From NCBI GenBank assembly GCA_903831545.1, contig CAIKYI010000291.1:1-7378 (forward strand): a stretch of DNA of 7,378 bases, in the 5' to 3' direction. Below are positions 1-5,377 of this stretch, in pieces. A program made the translations under genes and the position numbers. This DNA comes from an uncultured Methylobacter sp. GTDB lineage: Bacteria; Pseudomonadota; Gammaproteobacteria; Methylococcales; Methylomonadaceae. How positions within the stretch are numbered: the first letter of the stretch is position 1; each line of letters starts with the position of its first letter. Below the pieces are notes generated by a model. The model did not search any database. It saw nothing but the letters and a program-made list of their open reading frames with translations, and had not been told where the DNA came from.

Positions 1-108
1 CAAAATAGCAAAATGTCTTCCTGGCGGCAAAGCTAACTCGCCTTTATCACCAAAATCATTCGCATAATCTCTGTTTGCAGCTAAAACTTCAGTTAAAATG
101 TTACTCAT
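1..108 (-). CDS. Beta-class carbonic anhydrase, N-terminal fragment cut by the window edge
   Basis: Only the first 36 codons are present. Reading starts at the ATG at 108-106 and stays open to the window edge. The peptide begins MSNILTEVLAANRDYAND and continues into LALPPGRHFAIL. This resembles, from memory, the N-terminus of small beta-carbonic anhydrases, in which the segment after 'HFAIL' runs into the zinc-ligand motif TCMDAR; that motif would lie just outside the window. Such enzymes interconvert CO2 and bicarbonate in the cytoplasm using zinc. The start is supported by a GAGAGG ribosome site at 119-114, five bases upstream of the ATG. The gene diverges from the TetR-family regulator at 284-880, so that regulator may control it; this is inferred from layout only. 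The family call rests on a short stretch and no catalytic residue is visible. Confidence 0.72.
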   Translation of the reverse strand, partial: MSNILTEVLAANRDYANDFGDKGELALPPGRHFAIL

Positions 109-190
109 AAACACCTCTCGTTATTATTATTGGCTCATAAAAAAACCGCTTGTTGCTCATCATTAAACGATAAGAAAATCATGCGGCACT

Positions 191-211
191 TAAACTGCAC
201 TAAAGAGTTTA
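191..211. promoter_or_regulatory. Inverted repeat, candidate TetR-family operator
   Basis: TAAACT (191-196) and AGTTTA (206-211) are perfect 6-bp inverted arms separated by 9 bp. The repeat lies between the divergent carbonic anhydrase and tetR genes and overlaps the candidate -10 element of the former, where a repressor would block RNA polymerase. TetR-family proteins typically bind palindromes of similar size next to their own gene. A second, looser pair, AAAGAG (202-207) and CTCTTT (225-230), overlaps it. The arms are AT-rich, so a chance origin is possible. Confidence 0.35.
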
Positions 212-233
212 CCTTAATAAAGTCCTCTTTCAA
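206..233 (-). promoter_or_regulatory. Candidate sigma70 promoter for the carbonic anhydrase gene
   Basis: On the minus strand TTGAAA (233-228, five of six matches to TTGACA) is followed after 16 bp by TAAACT (211-206, four of six matches to TATAAT). Transcription would start near 199 and leave a leader of about 90 nt before the ATG at 108. The -10 element coincides with one arm of the inverted repeat at 191-211. This was found by eye in AT-rich DNA, where chance matches are common. Confidence 0.35.
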
Positions 234-254
234 ATTATGATTAGGTTATACAAT
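227..254 (+). promoter_or_regulatory. Weak candidate promoter for the TetR-family gene
   Basis: TACAAT (249-254) matches the -10 consensus at five of six positions. CTTTCA (227-232), a poor -35 element, lies 16 bp upstream. Transcription would start near 261, giving a short leader that contains the strong AAGGAG ribosome site. The -35 segment overlaps that of the candidate promoter on the other strand, so the two promoters would be back to back. Confidence 0.28.
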
Positions 255-272
255 ACAAATCTAAAACTGAAA

Positions 273-278
273 AAGGAG
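273..278 (+). promoter_or_regulatory. Ribosome binding site of the TetR-family gene
   Basis: AAGGAG is a perfect Shine-Dalgarno core five bases upstream of the ATG at 284. It is the strongest ribosome site in the window and fixes this start. Confidence 0.8.
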
Positions 279-283
279 CAAAG

Positions 284-880
284 ATGGCAAGACGAAACGA
301 ACACAGCATGGACGAAATCAAGGAAATGATACTGGATGCCGCAGAAACCATTATCATCAATGAAGGCTACCCAGCCTTAACTGTTCGTAAAATTGCGCTA
401 GACATTGGTTATACGGTTGCCAGCATCTATATGGTTTTTACCAATATGGCCGATTTAATCCTGCACATCAAGTCAAATACTGTTGATGATCTCAACAAAC
501 AATTACAACAGACCCCCAACTGTGCATCCGAACAATTTATAACAGAACTGGGTAAAACTTATTTACATTTTGCTGTCAAAAACTTTAACCGCTGGAGCAT
601 GATTTATGTTGCTGACACCCAAAATCATCAAACATACCAGCAAAAATTAACTCATCTTTACAGTCCGCTTGCAACGCAACTGGGAATACTTGCACCAGAT
701 TGTTCAGCACAACAAAGCCAACAAGCAGCAAGAACCTTATGGTGCGGTATCCATGGCATTTGCAGTCTGCACCTGAACGAGAACCTGGATGCTGCTGACA
801 TTGAGCATGCGGAGCAGAGCATCGTTTTATTGGTGGAAAACTTTATCGATGGCTGGGTAAATACACGGGCAAACAACTAA
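284..880 (+). CDS. TetR/AcrR-family transcriptional regulator with a WHG-type C-terminal domain
   Basis: This is a predicted cytoplasmic DNA-binding repressor of 198 residues, the usual TetR-family length. The N-terminal helix-turn-helix covers about residues 12-58: 'MILDAAETIIINEGYPALTV' is the typical first helix and turn, 'RKIALDIGYTVASIYMVF' covers helices 2 and 3, and residues 43-51 form the recognition helix. The ligand-binding and dimerisation half (about 85-190) carries 'LWCGIHGICSLHL' at 152-164, which fits the W-x3-HG signature of the WHG C-terminal domain family (Pfam TetR_C_33/WHG type). The ligand cannot be read from sequence. The start is firm: AAGGAG at 273-278 lies five bases before the ATG. 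The gene is divergent from the carbonic anhydrase gene, with a candidate operator at 191-211 between them, so autoregulation and control of that neighbour are the simplest inference. No efflux pump or enzyme operon sits on its 3' side; the next gene converges on it. Confidence 0.9.
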   Translation: MARRNEHSMDEIKEMILDAAETIIINEGYPALTVRKIALDIGYTVASIYMVFTNMADLILHIKSNTVDDLNKQLQQTPNCASEQFITELGKTYLHFAVKNFNRWSMIYVADTQNHQTYQQKLTHLYSPLATQLGILAPDCSAQQSQQAARTLWCGIHGICSLHLNENLDAADIEHAEQSIVLLVENFIDGWVNTRANN

Positions 881-900
881 TTTTTTCGGGTTATTAGAAC

Positions 901-921
901 AATGTCTACAACAGAGACATT
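901..921. terminator. Candidate bidirectional hairpin between convergent genes
   Basis: AATGTCT (901-907) and AGACATT (915-921) form a perfect 7-bp stem with a 7-nt loop. It is centred in the 51-bp gap between the convergent tetR stop (880) and the signalling-gene stop (932), where a shared terminator is expected. The stem is AT-rich and neither strand has a clean U tract after it, so it would be a weak intrinsic terminator at best. Confidence 0.35.
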
Positions 922-931
922 CACAATAAGC

Positions 932-3742
932 CTAAATGTTCTCCCGCAATAGCTTGGCAAACTCATGTGCCGGCAACGGTTTGCTAATGATATAGCCTTG
1001 ATACATATCACAGCCTTTTTCCTTTAAAAATGCCAATTGCTCCGGTGTTTCCACGCCTTCCGCCAAAACCTTAAAGCCCAGGATATGCCCCATCGCGACG
1101 ATGGTAGCAGCAATTTCCATGTCATCCTGATGAAAAGGAATATCATCGATAAAACTCTTGTCAATTTTCAAGACATCTAGCGGAAAGTGTTTAAGGTAAG
1201 CCAGGGACGAATAACCCGTGCCAAAATCATCAATGGCAAGACGAACACCCAGCGCACGAAGATCATTAAGAATAGCCGTTGCCTTATCCTGATTCTCCAT
1301 CAAACCGCTTTCTGTTATCTCTAATTCCAGCTGCTGAGCAGGAAATCCTGTGTCGCTTAGCGTCTTGGCCACTAAAGCACAAATATCGCTGCGTCTAAAT
1401 TGGTGAGAAGAAACGTTGACTGCCAAGCTTATGGGGGACGCCCCCGAATCCAGCCACTGCTTACCTTGCCGACAGGTTTCATGTAAGACCCAAGCCCCAA
1501 TCTCAAGGATAAGGCCCGTTTCTTCAGCAACAGGAATAAAGCGCAATGGCTGGATCAGTCCTTCCAACGGGTCTTGCCAGCGCACCAAGGCTTCAGCTCC
1601 AACAATACGGCCACTGACAATATCCACCTGAGGCTGATAAAAAACCCTTAGTTCCTGTTGCGCAATGGCATTACGTAACCTTGTTTCCAAAGCCATACGT
1701 TCTTTGGCTGCGATGGTCAGATCTTCAGAAAAATAGGCAAAACAGCCACGACCGGCATCTTTGGCCTGATACAATGCGGCATCGGCATGATCCATTAGGG
1801 CATCAATATTCTCGCCGTGTTGCGGGTACAAGCTAATACCAATACTGGCACCAATTTTGACGCTGTCGCCATGAGCCAGAAAAAAAGGTTTGGCCAGTTC
1901 GATGATGATTTCTTCAGCCACCCGCGCAGCATCTTCCGGCTGCGTAATGTCTTCGAGTAAAATAATAAACTCATCACCACCCAGGCGAGCCACCATATCA
2001 ACATCACGCAACCTTTCAGTAATACGCTCACCAACCTGTTTCAACAAATCGTCACCTGCCAAATGCCCCAAACTGTCATTAACAACTTTAAAGCGATCCA
2101 GATCCAGCATCAACAAACCCAATTGTCTACCGTCACGCCGCTCCATATTAATACTGTGCTTTAGCCGTTCCTGTAACAAACGCCGGTTAGGTAGCAGTGT
2201 GAGCGGGTCATAGAAAGCCAGTTGCTTGATTTGTTCATCTGCGGCTTTACGCTCAGTGATATCATCGTGAGTGCCAATATAATGAGTGACTTGACCAGCA
2301 TAGCCTTTTACCGCTGTAATGGATAACCATTTGGGGTAAATTTCGCCATTCTTGCGACGATCCCAAATTTCCCCCTGCCAGCTTCCTGAACTTAGAATAC
2401 TTGCCCACATCTCCCCATAAAAATGCGCATCATGAACTCCGGATTTAAGAATATTTATTTTCTGACCCACAACCTCTTCTTCCGAGTAGCCGGTCGACTG
2501 GGTAAATGCTTTATTAACCCTGAGAATGACACTTTCCGTATCAGTGATGACCATTGCTTCCTGCGATTCAAAAGCAGTAGCGGCTATACGCAGGTGCTCT
2601 TCAGCCTGTTTACGTTCGGTAATATCGATAGCCGAACCTATGTAGCCGCTAAATATGCCGTTTTCATCATAAAGCGGCATGCCTTTATCCAAGATCCAGC
2701 ACCAGTCACCGTTAGCGTTTCGTAAACGATATTCGGTAGTAATAGCGACCTTAACCTCTGTGTTTTGATAGTAGGCCACGAATGCCGTGTCTCTGTCGTC
2801 GGGATAAACAGTGTTAAGCCAGTCGTAATAAGTCATCGCCTTTACCGAATCCAGACCGGTAAAATCGAGCCAGGCTTGATTGACAAAAGTAGGCTCACCT
2901 GCGACATCGGTAATCCAGATCATTACCGGAGTACTATTAGCCATCAGTCGAAAACGTACCTCACTTGCTCGGAGGATAGCTTCGGCTTTTATTCGTTCGG
3001 TAATGTCACGTAAGGCACAGGCAAAAAACAGGCCTTGCTCGGTTTGAATCGGACTCAAGCTGACTTCCACAGCCAACTCCGAACCATCTTTCAATAGTGC
3101 CGTTACCAAAAGCCCTGCTCCCATAGACCGAATACCTGATGAAGCGGCAAATTGCGCTCGCTTTGCCGGATGAGCGTCACGAAACCGTTCCGGCACCAAC
3201 GCTTCAATTGATAGTCCAAACAGTTCGCTACAAGAATAACCGAGTAAACTGGCGGCCTGTTGGTTTGCCATGGTAATAATACCCTGCTCATCACTGATCA
3301 GCATGGCGTCCGGTGTCGAATCGAAGATAGCCCGTAGAAAAGTTTTACTGGTTTGTAACGTTTGGGGGCTGGGCAATTGCAGTAACTTTGGAATCAACGG
3401 CCAAATCAAAAAAGCCGTACTTATCGAAATAAGCGCTGTAGCCGCTTTTACAAGTCCTTCCAGCCAATAATCGGGGTGCCAAATCGTCCAAATGCTGATT
3501 AAATGGGTGGTACCGCACAAACAAATAAAAATCCCAAACAACACAAACACCCACCGATAGGCCAGATCAGTACGTTTTCGGACAAAATACCACAGGGCAA
3601 ACGGGATGGAAAAATAGGCAAACGCAATTACGCTATCGCTAATTATTTGTAACCACAAGATTGACGGCTGCCATAAATAGCAAGCCCCATGTGGCATAAA
3701 TTGGCCGGTATTGACCAATAGATCATTAATCCATGCAAACAT
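932..3742 (-). CDS. Cyclic-di-GMP cyclase/phosphodiesterase with ethylene-receptor-like membrane sensor and three PAS domains
   Basis: This 936-residue inner-membrane protein is predicted to make and break cyclic-di-GMP. Residues about 30-120 form three transmembrane helices that closely resemble the ethylene-binding domain of plant ETR1: 'AYFSIP' at 42-47 and 'CGTTHL' at 76-81 align with AYFSIP and CGATHL. The ETR1 pocket residues have counterparts in Asp36, Tyr43, Ile46, Pro47, Ile73, Cys76 and His80; in ETR1 the last two bind copper. A 'PHGACYLW' motif precedes the first helix, as I recall for bacterial members. Three PAS domains follow (about 135-250, 262-380 and 385-500), each ending in a DITER motif. 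The GGDEF domain (about 507-670) has GGDEF at 588-592 and an RxxD inhibitory site at 579-582. The EAL domain (about 683-932) keeps EAL at 717-719, Asn776, Glu808, DDFGTG at 838-843, Lys859, Glu895 and Gln915, so both activities look intact. The ligand is not proven; some relatives may sense something else. The upstream neighbour is a small gene 56 bp away. Confidence 0.93.
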   Translation of the reverse strand: MFAWINDLLVNTGQFMPHGACYLWQPSILWLQIISDSVIAFAYFSIPFALWYFVRKRTDLAYRWVFVLFGIFICLCGTTHLISIWTIWHPDYWLEGLVKAATALISISTAFLIWPLIPKLLQLPSPQTLQTSKTFLRAIFDSTPDAMLISDEQGIITMANQQAASLLGYSCSELFGLSIEALVPERFRDAHPAKRAQFAASSGIRSMGAGLLVTALLKDGSELAVEVSLSPIQTEQGLFFACALRDITERIKAEAILRASEVRFRLMANSTPVMIWITDVAGEPTFVNQAWLDFTGLDSVKAMTYYDWLNTVYPDDRDTAFVAYYQNTEVKVAITTEYRLRNANGDWCWILDKGMPLYDENGIFSGYIGSAIDITERKQAEEHLRIAATAFESQEAMVITDTESVILRVNKAFTQSTGYSEEEVVGQKINILKSGVHDAHFYGEMWASILSSGSWQGEIWDRRKNGEIYPKWLSITAVKGYAGQVTHYIGTHDDITERKAADEQIKQLAFYDPLTLLPNRRLLQERLKHSINMERRDGRQLGLLMLDLDRFKVVNDSLGHLAGDDLLKQVGERITERLRDVDMVARLGGDEFIILLEDITQPEDAARVAEEIIIELAKPFFLAHGDSVKIGASIGISLYPQHGENIDALMDHADAALYQAKDAGRGCFAYFSEDLTIAAKERMALETRLRNAIAQQELRVFYQPQVDIVSGRIVGAEALVRWQDPLEGLIQPLRFIPVAEETGLILEIGAWVLHETCRQGKQWLDSGASPISLAVNVSSHQFRRSDICALVAKTLSDTGFPAQQLELEITESGLMENQDKATAILNDLRALGVRLAIDDFGTGYSSLAYLKHFPLDVLKIDKSFIDDIPFHQDDMEIAATIVAMGHILGFKVLAEGVETPEQLAFLKEKGCDMYQGYIISKPLPAHEFAKLLRENI

Positions 3743-3753
3743 TCAGCAGTAAA

Positions 3754-3757
3754 CTCC
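3754..3757 (-). promoter_or_regulatory. Distant ribosome binding site of the cyclic-di-GMP gene
   Basis: GGAG on the minus strand lies 11 bases before the chosen ATG at 3742, longer than the usual 5-9. No better Shine-Dalgarno core is closer. The ATG just upstream that overlaps this GGAG is out of frame with the protein. The next in-frame ATG (codon 16) would remove the residues before the 'MPHG' motif and cannot be fully excluded as the true start. Confidence 0.4.
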
Positions 3758-3798
3758 ATTGTCGTTTTCGAGCATAAACATGGAAATTTTAATAATCG

Positions 3799-4074
3799 TC
3801 AGAAGTCTTGCTCTGTTAACAGAGTTGTCACCTTCCTGTCCGGGTCTGTAATTACCCATAGTTTTTCCGTTCCAACGCAGTAGACAGACATGATTCTTTC
3901 TACCGACTCCGGAAGCAATGCCAAGGTATTTTCACGCCAATCCATTTCTGATACCTCGCCGTAATCACCTCGTTCATGCCTGTCCAACAAATCGCCTATA
4001 GGTACTTTAAAACTGGCTATAATCGAAATGGCCGAGGGCGTCATGGTGATTTTTCCAAGTTCAAACAACTTCAT
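3799..4074 (-). CDS. Small conserved-type protein of unknown function (91 residues)
   Basis: I do not know a function. The protein is short, soluble and acidic, with no signal peptide or membrane segment. Its centre reads 'LLDRHERGDYGEV' (29-41), followed by 'DWRENTLAL' (45-53) and a C-terminal half 'KLWVITDPDRKVTTLL' (71-86). This RH-x2-GD-x-G-(D/E) then D-x3-N then W-(I/V)-x-T-(D/E)-x-D-R-x-(V/T)-T pattern recurs, from memory, in small bacterial proteins found on chromosomes and plasmids, some of them mislabelled as restriction subunits. The start is supported by GGAG at 4086-4083, eight bases before the ATG. It lies 48 bp after lplT and 56 bp before the cyclic-di-GMP gene on the same strand, so it may be co-transcribed with them. 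No toxin, antitoxin or methylase partner is adjacent. Confidence 0.75.
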   Translation of the reverse strand: MKLFELGKITMTPSAISIIASFKVPIGDLLDRHERGDYGEVSEMDWRENTLALLPESVERIMSVYCVGTEKLWVITDPDRKVTTLLTEQDF

Positions 4075-4122
4075 TTATATAACTCCGTGTTATTTTACTC
4101 ATTCAAGCCTAAAAGACTAATT

Positions 4123-5292
4123 CTAATCGGATCGCTGTTGATTATCAGGCAGATGCAACGATACCAAAAAAGTGGCGCAAAATACCAACAAACCCAATAT
4201 CAGCATAGCCAACACCGGTTCTACATGATGCGCGGCAGCAAAAGTATAGCTACCAACCGCCAAGAGCATGGCGAGATTTTGAAAAAAGCCTTGCAAGGCC
4301 ACGGCGCTGCCACTGCCAATACTGTGCTGACCTATTTCCTGTAACGCAGCATTGACAGGGACGATAAACATGCCGCCCATAACACCAATGAAAAAAAGCG
4401 CAAAACGGGCTGACCAAAGGCTATCAGTAAAACTCAAAACAATGATAAACACAGCCATCAAATAAGCCGGTATTCTGGCCCGGCGCAGATGCTCAAGTGG
4501 AATCATTCTGGGCACCAAAGCGGAGCCAACGACAATGCCAATGGCCAGAAACAAAGTCAATTCGGCTATCTCGGTGGCATTTTTAGACAATAAAACCAAC
4601 GGCGCCCAAACCACGATAATAACTCTCAAGGTTGCCGCCGCTGCCCAAAACAGGGAGCCGCCCAAAATGGCAAAACGGGAACGTGGGGTTACGAAAAAAG
4701 AACCTATTTGCCGCCAAAACAAAATAATTCTGGATCCCGACCCCATCGGATGCGCAAAAATGCGAACCGGCAAGGTCATGGTAATCAGAGCCGAGGCTAC
4801 AAAAACAATGATGGTTCCAGTCAATGCCCATGTTATTGAATAATCAGCGACTTTGGCACCTATCATCATACCTAGTAAAATAGCCAAAATTGTAGATCCT
4901 TCAATCCAACTATTGGCTTTTACCAAAAACTCATGCCCTGCCAGCTCAGGTAAAATTCCGTATTTTGCCGGACTGTAAATGGCCGCACCTGCGCCAACCA
5001 GGCAATAGGCAATCAATGGCTCTACCTTACACAGCAATAAGCCAGCACCGGCTGCTTTAATCAGATTGCCAATAATCAACACCCTGGATTTGGGGTGGTT
5101 ATCGGCAAAACCGCCAACCCACGGCGCAAGCAACACAAAGGCAATTAAAAACACGCTTTGCAGAGCTGGCACATACCAGCTTGCCAGATTAGTTGATTGC
5201 ATGACCATCGCAATCACCGTGAATAAAATGGCATTATCGGCAAATGCGGACAAAAACTGTGCGATCAGCAGGGGGTAGATTTTTTTGTTCAT
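4123..5292 (-). CDS. lplT: Lysophospholipid transporter LplT (major facilitator superfamily)
   Basis: LplT is an inner-membrane flippase that moves lysophospholipids, chiefly lyso-phosphatidylethanolamine, to the cytoplasmic face for re-acylation by Aas. The 389-residue protein is close to E. coli LplT in length (397) and matches its hallmark segments: 'AQFLSAFADNAILF' (11-24), 'APWVGGFADNHPKSRV' (56-71, the MFS loop between helices 2 and 3), 'GAAIYSPAKYGILPEL' (102-117) and 'LVKANSWIEGSTILAILLG' (123-141). The hydrophobic pattern fits about 12 membrane helices. The adjacent upstream aas gene is its known functional partner, which strengthens the assignment. The start is bounded by an in-frame TAA at 5301-5299, three codons upstream; no clear Shine-Dalgarno sequence precedes the ATG. 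A hairpin with a U tract lies between it and aas, so its expression may be uncoupled from aas or attenuated. Confidence 0.93.
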   Translation of the reverse strand: MNKKIYPLLIAQFLSAFADNAILFTVIAMVMQSTNLASWYVPALQSVFLIAFVLLAPWVGGFADNHPKSRVLIIGNLIKAAGAGLLLCKVEPLIAYCLVGAGAAIYSPAKYGILPELAGHEFLVKANSWIEGSTILAILLGMMIGAKVADYSITWALTGTIIVFVASALITMTLPVRIFAHPMGSGSRIILFWRQIGSFFVTPRSRFAILGGSLFWAAAATLRVIIVVWAPLVLLSKNATEIAELTLFLAIGIVVGSALVPRMIPLEHLRRARIPAYLMAVFIIVLSFTDSLWSARFALFFIGVMGGMFIVPVNAALQEIGQHSIGSGSAVALQGFFQNLAMLLAVGSYTFAAAHHVEPVLAMLILGLLVFCATFLVSLHLPDNQQRSD

Positions 5293-5326
5293 TATTAATT
5301 AAGACAAAAGATGAGATGCGAAGGGC

Positions 5327-5348
5327 AAAAAAAGCTCTCATAGAAGCT
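5327..5348 (-). terminator. Candidate intrinsic terminator or attenuator between aas and lplT
   Basis: Read on the minus strand, AGCT (5348-5345) pairs with AGCT (5336-5333), extended by a T-G pair. The 3' side is followed directly by a run of T ending at 5327 (seven in all, counting the last stem base). This is a short stem with a genuine U tract in the 85-bp gap after the aas stop codon. The stem is only 4-5 bp, so partial termination is more likely than a full stop. Confidence 0.42.
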
Positions 5349-5377
5349 ATGGAACATTATTTTAGTCTTTAGCCTTT

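Noticed and set aside
146..186. CCGC (146-149) and GCGG (183-186) as a long-loop inverted repeat upstream of the carbonic anhydrase gene
   Set aside because: The arms are only 4 bp with a loop of over 30 nt, which is expected by chance.
1890..2213. Open frame of 107 codons on the plus strand inside the cyclic-di-GMP gene
   Set aside because: It is antisense to the GGDEF coding sequence, low in complexity (Ser/Arg-rich), has no recognisable family and no ribosome site. Similar antisense frames at 1416-1631, 2423-2725, 2765-3013 and 3270-3470 were rejected for the same reason.
3755..3760. ATG overlapping the GGAG upstream of the cyclic-di-GMP gene as an alternative start or short leader peptide
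   Set aside because: It is out of frame with the 936-residue protein and has no ribosome site of its own.
3976..4344. 122-codon plus-strand frame spanning the 91-residue gene and the end of lplT
   Set aside because: It runs antisense across two convincing genes and their intergenic gap, and its translation has no family-like motifs.
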